Below, in pieces: positions 47,521 through 56,948 of a DNA stretch of 64,000 nucleotides. The position numbers and the translations under genes were made by a program. The notes below the pieces were generated by a model. That model had not been told where the DNA came from. It ran no database searches and saw nothing but the letters and a program-made list of their open reading frames with translations. Numbering within the stretch: position 1 is the first letter of the stretch; each line of letters opens with the position of its first letter. The stretch lies in contig NZ_CP049015.1 of assembly GCF_011064845.1 (NCBI RefSeq), positions 1,550,001-1,614,000 of the forward strand, in the 5' to 3' direction. The DNA comes from Citrobacter freundii ATCC 8090 = MTCC 1658 = NBRC 12681. GTDB lineage: Bacteria > Pseudomonadota > Gammaproteobacteria > Enterobacterales > Enterobacteriaceae.

Positions 47521-48813
47521 ATGAAGCAGGCATTACGAGTAGCATTTGGTTTTCTGATGCTGTGGGCAGCGGTGCTGCACGCAGAAGTACGTATCGAGAT
47601 CACCCAGGGGGTGGACTCGGCGCGCCCGATTGGTGTTGTCCCCTTCCAGTGGACAGGACCGGGTGCTGCACCTGAAGATATCGGTGGTATCGTAGGTGCT
47701 GACCTGCGTAACAGCGGTAAATTTAACCCGTTAGACCGTTCTCGTCTGCCTCAGCAGCCTGGTACCGCGCAGGAAGTTCAACCTGCCGCTTGGTCTGCGC
47801 TGGGCATTGATGCCGTAGTCGTTGGCCAGGTTACGCCGAACCCGGATGGTTCTTACAGCGTTGCCTATCAGCTGGTTGACACCGGTGGCGCACCGGGTAC
47901 CGTACTGGCACAGAACACTTATAAAGTGAACAAGCAGTGGCTGCGTTACGCGGGGCATACTGCAAGTGACGAAGTGTTTGAAAAACTGACCGGCATTAAA
48001 GGTGCATTCCGTACCCGTATCGCTTATGTTGTTCAGACCAACGGTGGTCAGTTCCCGTACGAATTACGTGTGTCCGACTACGATGGTTACAACCAGTTCG
48101 TGGTACACCGTTCTCCGCAGCCGCTGATGTCTCCGGCGTGGTCTCCGGACGGTTCAAAACTGGCGTACGTAACCTTCGAGAGTGGTCGTTCTGCACTGGT
48201 TATTCAGACGTTGTCAAATGGCGCGGTTCGTCAGGTAGCGTCGTTCCCACGTCACAACGGTGCGCCTGCGTTTTCTCCGGATGGCAGCAAACTGGCGTTT
48301 GCCCTGTCTAAAACCGGCAGCCTGAACCTGTATGTCATGGACATTGGTTCCGGTCAGATCCGTCAGGTGACGGATGGTCGTAGCAACAACACGGAACCGA
48401 CCTGGTTCCCGGACAGCCAAAACCTGGCCTTTACATCTGATCAGGCTGGTCGTCCGCAGGTATATAAAGTTAACGTCAACGGCGGTGCTCCGCAGCGCAT
48501 TACCTGGGAAGGTTCGCAAAACCAGGATGCGGATGTGAGCAGCGACGGTAAATTTATGGTAATGGTAAGTTCGGCCAACGGTCAGCAGCACATTGCCAAA
48601 CAAGATCTGGTAGCGGGTGGCGTACAAGTTCTGTCGTCAACGTTCCTGGACGAAACGCCAAGTCTGGCACCTAACGGCACTATGGTAATCTACAGCTCTT
48701 CTCAGGGGATGGGATCCGTGCTGAATTTGGTTTCTACAGATGGGCGTTTCAAAGCGCGTCTTCCGGCAACTGATGGACAGGTTAAATTCCCTGCCTGGTC
48801 GCCGTATCTGTGA
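47521..48813 (+). CDS. tolB: Tol-Pal system beta-propeller protein TolB
   Basis: TolB is a periplasmic protein that binds Pal and signals through TolA. The 430 residues carry a signal peptide ([20 protein letters not shown], cleavage after HA at 21), an N-terminal alpha/beta domain and a six-bladed propeller with repeated [12 protein letters not shown] motifs ([38 protein letters not shown]). ATG 47521 is chosen over the preceding ATG 47518 because it gives the E. coli start. Confidence 0.96.
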   Translation: MKQALRVAFGFLMLWAAVLHAEVRIEITQGVDSARPIGVVPFQWTGPGAAPEDIGGIVGADLRNSGKFNPLDRSRLPQQPGTAQEVQPAAWSALGIDAVVVGQVTPNPDGSYSVAYQLVDTGGAPGTVLAQNTYKVNKQWLRYAGHTASDEVFEKLTGIKGAFRTRIAYVVQTNGGQFPYELRVSDYDGYNQFVVHRSPQPLMSPAWSPDGSKLAYVTFESGRSALVIQTLSNGAVRQVASFPRHNGAPAFSPDGSKLAFALSKTGSLNLYVMDIGSGQIRQVTDGRSNNTEPTWFPDSQNLAFTSDQAGRPQVYKVNVNGGAPQRITWEGSQNQDADVSSDGKFMVMVSSANGQQHIAKQDLVAGGVQVLSSTFLDETPSLAPNGTMVIYSSSQGMGSVLNLVSTDGRFKARLPATDGQVKFPAWSPYL

Positions 48814-48823
48814 TAATAAATAA

Positions 48824-49366
<543 letters not shown>

Positions 49367-49375
49367 GAGAATTGC

Positions 49376-50167
49376 ATGAGCAGTAACTTCAGACATCATC
49401 TGTTGAGTCTGTCGTTACTGGTTGGCATAGCGGCCCCTTGGGCCGCTTTTGCTCAGGCGCCAATCAGTAGTGTCGGCTCAGGCTCGGTCGAAGACCGTGT
49501 CACTCAACTCGAGCGTATTTCTAACGCTCACAGTCAGCTTTTAACCCAACTCCAGCAACAACTCTCCGATAATCAGTCCGATATTGATTCCCTGCGTGGT
49601 CAAATTCAGGAAAATCAGTATCAGTTGAACCAGGTTGTTGAACGCCAGAAGCAAATATTGTTGCAGATTAATAATCTTGGCAGCGGTAGTGCGCCTGCGG
49701 CGCAGTCTGCAGGTAGCGATCAGAGTGGGGCAGCAGCAACCCCTACGCCTGATGCGGGCGCAGCGGCAGCGTCAGGAACCCCGGCGCAGACTGGCGATGC
49801 GAACACTGATTACAATGCGGCCATTGCTCTGGTGCAGGATAAATCCCGCCAGGATGATGCGATTGAAGCATTTCAGAACTTCATCAAAAAGTACCCAGAC
49901 TCGACTTACCTGCCAAATGCGAATTACTGGCTGGGTCAGTTGAATTACAACAAGGGGAAAAAAGATGATGCAGCGTTCTATTTTGCTTCAGTAGTTAAAA
50001 ACTTCCCTAAATCACCAAAGGCTGCAGACGCGATGTATAAAGTCGGCGTCATCATGCAGGACAAAGGTGACACAGCAAAAGCTAAAGCCGTTTATCAGCA
50101 GGTTATCACTAAATACCCTGGCACTGATGGCGCGAAACAAGCGCAAAAACGCCTTGGCGCGATGTAA
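49376..50167 (+). CDS. cpoB: Cell division coordinator CpoB
   Basis: CpoB (YbgF) is a periplasmic protein that links Tol-Pal constriction with PBP1B-LpoB peptidoglycan synthesis. The 263 residues include a signal peptide (LLSLSLLVGIAAPWAAFAQA), an N-terminal coiled coil (about 35-110, LTQLQQQLSDNQSDIDSLRG), a Gly/Ala/Ser linker and three C-terminal TPR motifs (AFQNFIKKYPDSTYLPNANY and similar). It follows pal by nine bases. Confidence 0.95.
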   Translation: MSSNFRHHLLSLSLLVGIAAPWAAFAQAPISSVGSGSVEDRVTQLERISNAHSQLLTQLQQQLSDNQSDIDSLRGQIQENQYQLNQVVERQKQILLQINNLGSGSAPAAQSAGSDQSGAAATPTPDAGAAAASGTPAQTGDANTDYNAAIALVQDKSRQDDAIEAFQNFIKKYPDSTYLPNANYWLGQLNYNKGKKDDAAFYFASVVKNFPKSPKAADAMYKVGVIMQDKGDTAKAKAVYQQVITKYPGTDGAKQAQKRLGAM

Positions 50168-50253
50168 TGAACACCATGCGACCAGAAATCGTGTTAATTC
50201 TGGTCGCGTCGTGTGATTCCTAAGCAGTTGAGTTATTTACATCGAAATTTTTG

Positions 50254-50281
50254 TTGCGCTAAAATCTGAAATCAGTAATAT
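50254..50281 (+). promoter_or_regulatory. Likely promoter of the tRNA cluster
   Basis: TTGCGC and TAATAT with 16-base spacing are followed by a GC-rich stretch GCCGCCG, the discriminator type of stringently controlled stable-RNA promoters, about 50 bases before the first tRNA. Confidence 0.5.
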
Positions 50282-50332
50282 ATGCCGCCGTTGCCAAGGG
50301 ATATCAAACAGCCCGAAAGCGGCAAAAAAAGT

Positions 50333-50408
50333 GGGTCGTTAGCTCAGTTGGTAGAGCAGTTGACTTTTAATCAATTGGTCGCAGGTTCGAATCCTGCACG
50401 ACCCACCA
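50333..50408 (+). tRNA. lysT: tRNA-Lys (TTT)
   Basis: A 76-base cloverleaf starts GGGTCGTTAGCTCAGTTGG, has anticodon loop CTTTTAA, the T-arm GGTTCGAATCC and encoded CCA end. The acceptor GGGTCGT pairs with ACGACCC. It matches E. coli tRNA-Lys. The symbol is by position. Confidence 0.97.
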
Positions 50409-50509
50409 ATCGCTAAGGTGGAATGCGATTGTAAAACGTGAAGGATAACGTTGCGTAAGCAACGGCCCGTAGGGCGAGACGAAGTCGAGTCATCCTGCAC
50501 GACCCACCA
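50409..50509 (+). repeat. 101-bp tRNA-associated repeat, copy 1, ending in an 18-base tRNA-Lys tail
   Basis: This spacer follows the first tRNA-Lys and closes with the exact last 18 bases of that tRNA (50492-50509). Copy 2 at 50822-50922 differs at five positions. It can fold as three short hairpins, GTTGC-GTAA-GCAAC, GCCC-GTA-GGGC and GAC-GAA-GTC, enclosed by GGAT/ATCC. Confidence 0.85.
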
Positions 50510-50545
50510 CTAACTCAGTTAGTAAGTAGTATCCAGCGTAGTATC

Positions 50546-50621
50546 GGGTGATTAGCTCAGCTGGGAGAGCACCTCCCTTACAAGGAGGGGGTCGGCGGTT
50601 CGATCCCGTCATCACCCACCA
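50546..50621 (+). tRNA. valT: tRNA-Val (TAC)
   Basis: A 76-base cloverleaf starts GGGTGATTAGCTCAGCTGGG, with anticodon TAC in CTTACAA, T-arm GGTTCGATCCC and encoded CCA. The acceptor pairs with ATCACCC. The symbol is by position. Confidence 0.97.
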
Positions 50622-50624
50622 CTC

Positions 50625-50700
50625 GGGGCGTTAGCTCAGTTGGTAGAGCAGTTGACTTTTAATCAATTGGTCGCAGGTTCGAATCCTGCACGCCCCACCA
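50625..50700 (+). tRNA. lysW: tRNA-Lys (TTT), GGGGCGT acceptor variant
   Basis: Same body as the first tRNA-Lys, but the acceptor is GGGGCGT pairing with ACGCCCC, a compensated T-to-G and A-to-C change. CCA is encoded. It lies three bases after tRNA-Val. The symbol is by position. Confidence 0.96.
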
Positions 50701-50745
50701 ATTTATTGGTGGTACCGAGTAAAAATTTTCAGGTTATACCCGAGC

Positions 50746-50821
50746 GGGTCGTTAGCTCAGTTGGTAGAGCAGTTGACTTTTAATCAATTGGTCGCAGGTT
50801 CGAATCCTGCACGACCCACCA
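50746..50821 (+). tRNA. lysY: tRNA-Lys (TTT)
   Basis: Identical in all 76 bases to the tRNA-Lys at 50333, including the GGGTCGT acceptor and CCA end. It is followed by the second copy of the 101-bp repeat. The symbol is by position. Confidence 0.96.
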
Positions 50822-50922
50822 ATCGCTAAGGTGGAACGCGATTGTAAAACGTGAAGGATAACGTTGCGTGAGCAACGGCCCGTAGGGCGAGGCAAAGCCG
50901 AGTCATCCTGCACGACCCACCA
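50822..50922 (+). repeat. 101-bp tRNA-associated repeat, copy 2, ending in an 18-base tRNA-Lys tail
   Basis: Second copy of the unit at 50409, again closed by the last 18 bases of tRNA-Lys (50905-50922). The GAC-GAA-GTC hairpin of copy 1 is GGC-AAA-GCC here, a compensated pair, and the tetraloop GTAA is GTGA, both of the GNRA kind. Confidence 0.85.
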
Positions 50923-50954
50923 TCCTGAAAGTATAAAGAAGTAAACCCCATAAG

Positions 50955-51030
50955 GGGGCGTTAGCTCAGTTGGTAGAGCAGTTGACTTTTAATCAATTGG
51001 TCGCAGGTTCGAATCCTGCACGCCCCACCA
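50955..51030 (+). tRNA. lysZ: tRNA-Lys (TTT), GGGGCGT acceptor variant
   Basis: Identical to the variant at 50625, with GGGGCGT/ACGCCCC acceptor and CCA end. It is the last tRNA of the cluster and is followed within five bases by a terminator. The symbol is by position. Confidence 0.96.
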
Positions 51031-51034
51031 GTGT

Positions 51035-51062
51035 AAAAAAGCGCCCTAAAGGCGCTTTTTTG
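51035..51062 (+). terminator. Rho-independent terminator of the tRNA cluster
   Basis: AAAAAAGCGCC-CTAAA-GGCGCTTTTTT, directly after the last tRNA-Lys. Confidence 0.92.
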
Positions 51063-51094
51063 CTATGCGCAGAATCAACGATTCGAACCTGCTT

Positions 51095-51173
51095 GCCTGA
51101 TGCGCTTCGCTTATCAGTCCTACAGATGACACTATTCACGTAGGCCGGATAGGACGTCAGTCGCCATCCGGCA
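51095..51173. repeat. REP/BIME element upstream of nadA
   Basis: GCCTGATGCGCTTCGCTTAT and GTAGGCCGGATAGGACG with CGCCATCCGGC form two facing REP-type units. Confidence 0.75.
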
Positions 51174-51220
51174 TTCATCACACGCAATTATTGTGACTTT
51201 CTTACGCCAATCCGCTATCT

Positions 51221-51238
51221 TGTTTAGCATATAAAACA
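51221..51238 (+). promoter_or_regulatory. NadR operator upstream of nadA-pnuC
   Basis: TGTTTA-N6-AAAACA fits the NadR box TGTTTA-N6-TAAACA with one mismatch, 74 bases before nadA. NadR represses nadA-pnuC when NAD is plentiful in E. coli and Salmonella. Confidence 0.75.
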
Positions 51239-51311
51239 AATCTAACCGAATACGGCGTGCGTCACGCTTTTAATCGGTTATTTCGTTAAGCTAGTAAAAC
51301 GAGAAAGCAAG

Positions 51312-52355
51312 ATGAGCGTGATGTTTGATCCAGAAGCAGCAATTTATCCGTTTCCGCCGAAGCCAGCCCCGCTGAGTGTGGATGAAAAGCAATTTTATCG
51401 TGAAAAAATCAAGCGCCTGTTGAAAGAGCGTGATGCCGTTATGGTCGCGCACTATTACACCGATCCTGAAATTCAGCAATTGGCCGAAGAGACCGGTGGC
51501 TGTATTTCTGATTCTCTGGAGATGGCGCGGTTCGGCTCAAAACATTCTGCCTCTACGCTGTTGGTTGCAGGAGTGAGGTTTATGGGGGAAACCGCCAAAA
51601 TCCTCAGCCCGGAAAAGACCATCCTGATGCCGACCTTACAGGCGGAATGTTCATTAGATCTGGGTTGCCCGATTGATGCTTTCAGCGCGTTTTGCGATGC
51701 GCATCCTGATCGTACTGTGGTGGTTTACGCCAATACCTCCGCTGCCGTTAAAGCACGTGCGGACTGGGTCGTCACGTCCAGTATCGCGGTAGAACTTATT
51801 GAGCATCTTGATAGTTTAGGTGAAAAAATCATCTGGGCTCCGGACAGACATCTGGGCAACTACGTGCAAAAACAGACCGGTGCAGACGTTCTTTGTTGGC
51901 AGGGGGCCTGTATCGTCCACGACGAATTTAAAACTCAGGCTTTAACACGCATGAAGGGGCTTTACCCTGATGCTGCGGTGTTGGTGCACCCGGAGTCCCC
52001 TCAGTCTATCGTTGATATGGCCGATGCGGTTGGCTCAACCAGCCAGTTAATCAACGCAGCTAAATCGTTACCGCATCAACAGCTGATTGTGGCGACTGAC
52101 CGGGGCATTTTTTACAAAATGCAGCAGGCCGTTCCGGATAAAGAATTGCTTGAAGCGCCGACGGCTGGCGAGGGGGCAACCTGTCGCAGCTGTGCGCATT
52201 GTCCGTGGATGGCGATGAACGGCCTCAAGGCGATTGCTGAGGGCCTGGAACAAGGCGGAGCGGCTCATGAGATACATGTTGATGCTGCGCTGCGAGAAGG
52301 GGCGTTGTTGCCGTTAAACCGCATGTTGGAATTTGCGGCTACACTTCGAGCTTAA
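51312..52355 (+). CDS. nadA: Quinolinate synthase
   Basis: NadA condenses iminoaspartate with dihydroxyacetone phosphate to quinolinate, the second step of de novo NAD synthesis, using a [4Fe-4S] cluster. In the 347 residues the cluster ligands are Cys113 ([11 protein letters not shown]), Cys200 ([11 protein letters not shown]) and Cys297 ([10 protein letters not shown]), as in E. coli. [19 protein letters not shown] is an N-terminal signature. It is followed by pnuC after 25 bases. Confidence 0.97.
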   Translation: MSVMFDPEAAIYPFPPKPAPLSVDEKQFYREKIKRLLKERDAVMVAHYYTDPEIQQLAEETGGCISDSLEMARFGSKHSASTLLVAGVRFMGETAKILSPEKTILMPTLQAECSLDLGCPIDAFSAFCDAHPDRTVVVYANTSAAVKARADWVVTSSIAVELIEHLDSLGEKIIWAPDRHLGNYVQKQTGADVLCWQGACIVHDEFKTQALTRMKGLYPDAAVLVHPESPQSIVDMADAVGSTSQLINAAKSLPHQQLIVATDRGIFYKMQQAVPDKELLEAPTAGEGATCRSCAHCPWMAMNGLKAIAEGLEQGGAAHEIHVDAALREGALLPLNRMLEFAATLRA

Positions 52356-52380
52356 TTAATTTTTTTGCTCTGGGGGAAAG

Positions 52381-53100
52381 ATGGACTTTTTTAGCACGCA
52401 GAACATTCTGGTACATATTCCGATCGGCGCTGGCGGTTACGATCTGTCGTGGATCGAAGCTGTGGGGACGATCGCCGGGTTGCTGTGTATTGGTCTGGCG
52501 AGCCTTGAGAAAATAAGCAATTACTTCTTCGGCCTGATAAACGTCACGCTGTTTGCGATTATCTTCTTTCAGATCCAGCTCTATGCAAGCCTGTTGCTGC
52601 AAGTTTTCTTCTTTGCTGCCAACATCTACGGCTGGTATGCCTGGTCCAGGCAAACTAACCAGCATGAAGCGGAACTGAAAATTCGCTGGCTGCCGTTACC
52701 AAAAGCGATCGGCTGGCTGGCGGCTTGCGTGGTAGCGATCGGCCTGATGTCGGTCTATATCGATCCGGTCTTTGCATTCCTGACCCGCATTGCGGTGAAC
52801 ATTATGCAGGCATTAGGATTACAGGTTGTTGTGCCTGAGTTGCAACCCGATGCATTCCCGTTCTGGGACTCCAGCATGATGGTGTTGTCGATTGCGGCGA
52901 TGATCCTGATGACGCGCAAATACGTCGAAAACTGGCTGCTGTGGGTGATCATTAACGTAATAAGCGTAGTGATTTTCGCCCTACAAGGCGTATATGCCAT
53001 GTCGCTGGAGTATATGATCCTGACGGTTATCGCCCTGAATGGTAGCAGGATGTGGATTAACAGCGCGCGTGAGCGGGGTTCCCGCGCGCTGTCCCATTAA
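52381..53100 (+). CDS. pnuC: Nicotinamide riboside transporter PnuC
   Basis: PnuC imports nicotinamide riboside by facilitated diffusion. The 239-residue product has about seven membrane segments and family motifs [10 protein letters not shown] and [20 protein letters not shown] with substrate-binding aromatic and Asn residues. It ends by overlapping zitB tail to tail by four bases. Its partner in regulation is NadR acting at the site before nadA. Confidence 0.95.
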   Translation: MDFFSTQNILVHIPIGAGGYDLSWIEAVGTIAGLLCIGLASLEKISNYFFGLINVTLFAIIFFQIQLYASLLLQVFFFAANIYGWYAWSRQTNQHEAELKIRWLPLPKAIGWLAACVVAIGLMSVYIDPVFAFLTRIAVNIMQALGLQVVVPELQPDAFPFWDSSMMVLSIAAMILMTRKYVENWLLWVIINVISVVIFALQGVYAMSLEYMILTVIALNGSRMWINSARERGSRALSH

Positions 53101-54038
53101 TGGTGATGATGTGAATGGCCGGACACGCCTTGGTACAGGTGGCAGTCCGGCCCATTGCACGGCTGATACTCCATCTGGATCGTCGCGTGTTCAATCTGGT
53201 AGTGATGGATAAGGAAATGCTGAATACGTTCCAGCAGGGCGTCATGATCGTGCGGCGGGATCACTTGCACATGCAGCGTCATTACCGGTTTTTCACCCAC
53301 CATCCAGACATGGACATGGTGCACATTGCGGACTTCGGGGATATCCCGGCTGAGATGGCGCTGCAGTGCGGCAATATCCAGCGTCAGCGGGGCACCTTCC
53401 AGTAATTCGTTAACGCTATCCTTTAACAGTCGCCAGGCGCTGCGCAGTACCAGCACGGAAACCAGAATCGAGAGAATCGGGTCCGCAGGCGTCCAGCCCG
53501 TCCAGATAATAATGAGCGCAGCGATGATCGCTCCGACCGAGCCGAGTAAATCGCCCATCACATGTAGTGCCGCGGCGCGGACGTTCAGGTTTTTCTCCTC
53601 ACTGCCGCGGTGTAGAACCCAAAAAGCCAGCACGTTGGCGAGTAAACCTGCGACGGCTATAACCATCATCATACCGCCTGCCACGGGGCGGGGCGTATGA
53701 AAGCGCTCAATGGCTTCCCAGACGATTAAAATAGTGATCACGACCAATGCGATGGCATTAACAAACGCGGCCAGTGTCGTGAGCCTCAGCCAGCCGAAGG
53801 TGTGTCGTATTGTGGGCGGTCGATGGGAAAACCGGACGGCCAGCAGCGCGAAAAGGAGCGCTGCGGCATCAGTGAGCATATGCCCGGCATCAGCCAACAA
53901 GGCCAGTGAACCTGAAAGTATTCCACCTACCACTTCAACCAACATAAATCCGGCTGTAATGCAGAATGCAAACATCAAGCGGCGGGCATTATTGTCCTTG
54001 GGTTGCTCAGAGGAATTATGAGTATGCGAGTGCGCCAT
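53097..54038 (-). CDS. zitB: Zinc transporter ZitB (cation diffusion facilitator)
   Basis: ZitB exports Zn2+ in exchange for protons. The 313-residue protein has His-rich ends ([12 protein letters not shown] and a terminal GHSHHHH), six membrane segments, and paired transport-site motifs [20 protein letters not shown] and [20 protein letters not shown] with His/Asp ligands. The cytoplasmic domain carries [20 protein letters not shown]. It stands alone on the reverse strand. Confidence 0.96.
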   Translation of the reverse strand: MAHSHTHNSSEQPKDNNARRLMFAFCITAGFMLVEVVGGILSGSLALLADAGHMLTDAAALLFALLAVRFSHRPPTIRHTFGWLRLTTLAAFVNAIALVVITILIVWEAIERFHTPRPVAGGMMMVIAVAGLLANVLAFWVLHRGSEEKNLNVRAAALHVMGDLLGSVGAIIAALIIIWTGWTPADPILSILVSVLVLRSAWRLLKDSVNELLEGAPLTLDIAALQRHLSRDIPEVRNVHHVHVWMVGEKPVMTLHVQVIPPHDHDALLERIQHFLIHHYQIEHATIQMEYQPCNGPDCHLYQGVSGHSHHHH

Positions 54039-54110
54039 TATGCCATCCCTTTGTTATTCTCATCTTTACTGTATGCCATCATACCGTTTTTGGGATGATA
54101 AAATTAAAAA

Positions 54111-54128
54111 GGAGAGCTATTGCTCTCC
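54111..54128 (-). terminator. Rho-independent terminator after ybgS
   Basis: On the reverse strand GGAGAGC-AATA-GCTCTCC is followed by TTTTTAATTTT, 23 bases past the ybgS stop. Confidence 0.75.
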
Positions 54129-54151
54129 CGTTATTAGCTTTATTTTCAGCG

Positions 54152-54526
54152 TTACTGCGTAGTGCCATCAGTTTTTGTCTCGGCATCATTATTAATGCCG
54201 TTTCCGGTCTCAACCTTCTTATTCACATCAGGGCAGCGACCGTCCTTACACATGGTGTTTTTGTGCATCTCGTCTTTGGTCATCCCTTCATGGTTCATTG
54301 ATGAACCGTTCGGGTGCAGCATTGTGCCACCCGAATTCACGTTACTGTTGTCGATGTTATTTGGTGCCACGTTTTCGCGTGCGTCTGGGGCGACCTGACC
54401 GGCATCCGCCGAGGAATTTGCCTGGCCGTTATTGGACTGCGTATTGGTTTCAGCAGCCAGCGCCGCGCCGCTGGCGAGGCTGAGTGTAGCGGTAAGAAAG
54501 AGTGAAGCCAGCTTTGTCATATGCAT
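54152..54526 (-). CDS. ybgS: YbgS, periplasmic homeobox-like protein of unknown function
   Basis: The 124-residue protein starts with a signal peptide ([20 protein letters not shown], cleavage after about 24). The mature part is hydrophilic and Asn/Asp/Thr-rich ([20 protein letters not shown]), with a short conserved core [20 protein letters not shown] holding two Cys that could form a disulfide. E. coli YbgS is 126 residues with the same plan. No function is established; stress links have been suggested. Confidence 0.88.
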   Translation of the reverse strand: MHMTKLASLFLTATLSLASGAALAAETNTQSNNGQANSSADAGQVAPDARENVAPNNIDNSNVNSGGTMLHPNGSSMNHEGMTKDEMHKNTMCKDGRCPDVNKKVETGNGINNDAETKTDGTTQ

Positions 54527-54755
54527 AATATGCTCCTGTTATGGTCGATATGTCGGATAACGTCTTCCAACAGTGCATGTGCCAGTTACATCATTAATAT
54601 GTGGTTAATAGTTTTGTCTGAGAAATCAAACCCAGCATAGAATCTTGAAATTTATGAAAATTAAAGCTGTTACAGTTATAAATTGTAGGTTGGATCTCGT
54701 TTTTCGCTACTTTATTGCGTTTTTTTGGCCAATTCCAGGATTAATCCGTCCAAAG

Positions 54756-54773
54756 TGTAAAACCCCGTTTACA
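54756..54773 (+). promoter_or_regulatory. TyrR box upstream of aroG
   Basis: TGTAAAACCCCGTTTACA is a perfect TGTAAA-N6-TTTACA palindrome, the strong TyrR box. TyrR represses aroG in response to phenylalanine and tryptophan in E. coli. It lies 70 bases before the start codon. Confidence 0.9.
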
Positions 54774-54843
54774 CTTTATGACTGAAGATATAGATTGGAG
54801 GGATTGCATTCATTTATATAAGTATGGCAACGCTGGAATAATC

Positions 54844-55896
54844 ATGAATTATCAGAACGACGATTTACGCATTAAAGAGATCAACGAGTTATTACCGCCA
54901 GTCGCATTGCTGGAAAAATTCCCCGCTACTGAAAATGCCGCAAACACGGTGGCTCATGCCCGTAAGGCGATTCATAAAATTCTGAAAGGGAGCGATGATC
55001 GCCTGTTAGTGGTGATTGGGCCGTGCTCTATTCATGATCCGGCAGCCGCTAAAGAGTACGCCGCCCGCCTGCTGGCGCTGCGCGAAGAGTTAAAAGGCGA
55101 GCTTGAAATTGTCATGCGCGTCTATTTTGAAAAACCGCGAACCACCGTCGGCTGGAAAGGGCTTATCAACGATCCGCACATGGACAACAGCTTCCAAATC
55201 AACGATGGGCTGCGCATTGCACGTAAATTGCTGCTGGATATCAACGATAGCGGATTGCCGGCTGCGGGTGAGTTCCTCGATATGATCACGCCGCAATACC
55301 TCGCCGACTTGATGAGTTGGGGCGCGATTGGGGCTCGTACCACGGAGTCTCAAGTACACCGCGAGCTGGCATCAGGTCTGTCTTGCCCGGTTGGTTTTAA
55401 AAACGGTACCGATGGCACGATCAAAGTTGCGATTGATGCAATCAACGCAGCAGGGGCGCCACACTGCTTCCTGTCTGTGACCAAATGGGGTCATTCAGCG
55501 ATCGTGAATACCAGCGGTAACGGCGATTGCCATATTATTTTGCGCGGCGGCAAAGAACCTAACTACAGCGCTCAGCACGTTGCCGACGTGAAAGAAGGTC
55601 TGATCAAAGCAGGGCTCTCTGCACAAGTGATGATCGACTTTAGCCATGCCAACTCCTGCAAGCAGTTCAAAAAGCAGATGGATGTTGCGAAAGACGTTTG
55701 CGGACAAGTCGCTGGTGGAGAAAAAGCGATTATTGGCGTGATGATCGAAAGCCATCTGGTCGAGGGTAATCAGAACCCGGATAGCGGCGAGCCGCTGACC
55801 TACGGTAAGAGCATCACCGACGCCTGCATTGGCTGGGAAGACACCGATGCGGTGCTGCGCCAGTTGGCGGATGCGGTAAAAGCGCGTCGCGGTTAA
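54844..55896 (+). CDS. aroG: Phe-sensitive DAHP synthase
   Basis: AroG condenses phosphoenolpyruvate and erythrose 4-phosphate to DAHP, the first step of the shikimate pathway, and is inhibited by phenylalanine. The 350-residue product starts MNYQNDDLRIKEINELLPPV, whose N-terminal arm is part of the allosteric site. Catalytic motifs are VVIGPCSIHDPAAAKEYA with the metal Cys61, EKPRTTVGWKG and MIDFSHANSCKQFKKQ. ATG 54844 is chosen by match; the upstream in-frame ATG 54778 overlaps the promoter region. Confidence 0.97.
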   Translation: MNYQNDDLRIKEINELLPPVALLEKFPATENAANTVAHARKAIHKILKGSDDRLLVVIGPCSIHDPAAAKEYAARLLALREELKGELEIVMRVYFEKPRTTVGWKGLINDPHMDNSFQINDGLRIARKLLLDINDSGLPAAGEFLDMITPQYLADLMSWGAIGARTTESQVHRELASGLSCPVGFKNGTDGTIKVAIDAINAAGAPHCFLSVTKWGHSAIVNTSGNGDCHIILRGGKEPNYSAQHVADVKEGLIKAGLSAQVMIDFSHANSCKQFKKQMDVAKDVCGQVAGGEKAIIGVMIESHLVEGNQNPDSGEPLTYGKSITDACIGWEDTDAVLRQLADAVKARRG

Positions 55897-55920
55897 AACG
55901 TTAGCCTTCCAGAAAAATAA

Positions 55921-55946
55921 AAAAGCGCGGATAATCCGCGCTTTTT
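55921..55946. terminator. Bidirectional terminator between aroG and gpmA
   Basis: AAAAGCGCGGA-TAAT-CCGCGCTTTTTT lies between the convergent stops of aroG and gpmA and has A and T runs on both sides. Confidence 0.92.
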
Positions 55947-55963
55947 TATGTGTCGCGAAGAAA

Positions 55964-56716
55964 TTACTTCGCTTTACCCTGGTTCGCAACGGCTGCCGCT
56001 TTTGCTGCGATCTCGTCAGCGTTACCCAGATAGTAGTGTTTGATCGGTTTGAAGTTTTCGTCGAACTCATATACCAGCGGTACGCCGGTCGGAATGTTCA
56101 GTTCAAGGATCTCATCTTCGCCCATGTTATCCAGGTATTTAACCAGCGCACGCAGAGAGTTACCGTGAGCGGCGATAATCACACGCTCACCGCTTTTCAT
56201 GCGCGGCAGAATGGTTTCGTTCCAGTAGGGGATAACGCGATCGATGGTCAGCGCCAGGCTTTCGGTAACCGGTAACTCTTTGTCGGTCAGCTTCGCATAA
56301 CGCGGATCGTGACCCGGATAACGCTCGTCATCTTTGGTCAGTTCCGGTGGCGTTACCGCAAAGCCGCGACGCCATTGTTTAACCTGCTCGTCACCGTATT
56401 TTTCAGCGGTTTCAGCTTTGTTCAGACCCTGCAGCGCGCCGTAATGACGTTCGTTCAGTTTCCAGGATTTCTCAACCGGCAGCCAGGCCTGATCCAGTTC
56501 GTCCAGTACGTTCCACAGGGTGTGAATGGCACGTTTCAGCACAGAGGTATAAGCAAAATCGAAGCTGTAGCCTTCCTCTTTCAGCAGTTTACCTGCCGCT
56601 TTTGCTTCGCCCACACCTTTCTCGGACAGATCAACGTCATACCAACCGGTAAAACGGTTCTCGTTGTTCCACTGACTTTCACCGTGACGTACCAGAACCA
56701 GCTTAGTTACAGCCAT
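55964..56716 (-). CDS. gpmA: 2,3-bisphosphoglycerate-dependent phosphoglycerate mutase
   Basis: GpmA interconverts 3- and 2-phosphoglycerate in glycolysis. The 250 residues start [20 protein letters not shown] with the phosphorylated His in the RHGE motif; the second catalytic His is in [20 protein letters not shown] 56716 gives the E. coli N-terminus; the longer in-frame start at 56737 runs into the Fur site. A Fur box lies upstream. Confidence 0.97.
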   Translation of the reverse strand: MAVTKLVLVRHGESQWNNENRFTGWYDVDLSEKGVGEAKAAGKLLKEEGYSFDFAYTSVLKRAIHTLWNVLDELDQAWLPVEKSWKLNERHYGALQGLNKAETAEKYGDEQVKQWRRGFAVTPPELTKDDERYPGHDPRYAKLTDKELPVTESLALTIDRVIPYWNETILPRMKSGERVIIAAHGNSLRALVKYLDNMGEDEILELNIPTGVPLVYEFDENFKPIKHYYLGNADEIAAKAAAVANQGKAK

Positions 56717-56744
56717 ACACTCACTCCTATAAATCATATTTAAT

Positions 56745-56763
56745 GATAATAATTCTCATTATA
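56745..56763. promoter_or_regulatory. Fur box upstream of gpmA
   Basis: GATAATAATTCTCATTATA matches the 19-base Fur consensus at about 15 positions and lies 30 bases before gpmA. Iron control of gpmA by Fur is known in E. coli. Confidence 0.7.
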
Positions 56764-56906
56764 TTGCCGTAATGCGTCAGCGGCAATCCTTACGCATAAC
56801 CATAGCGAAAATAGCGCCACAGTGTAAGGTTCTTGTGAACTCAAGGTTGCGATTTTGTCTTTGAACGGTGGGGATTTGAGCGGTTCTACTGTGATAAACA
56901 AGCAAC

Positions 56907-56934
56907 AGGCCCGATACGTTACGTCATCGGGCCT
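56907..56934 (-). terminator. Hairpin after galM, weak terminator
   Basis: AGGCCCGAT and ATCGGGCCT form a nine-base stem 15 bases past the galM stop on the reverse strand. The following TGTTGCTTG has few T residues, so termination is probably partial. Confidence 0.55.
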
Positions 56935-56948
56935 GGGAGTGGGAACGA

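Noticed and set aside
50333..51030. Regularly spaced near-identical repeats that could be read as a CRISPR array
   Set aside because: The repeats are 76-base tRNA genes with cloverleaf pairing and CCA ends; spacers are unequal and partly repeated, and no cas gene is near.
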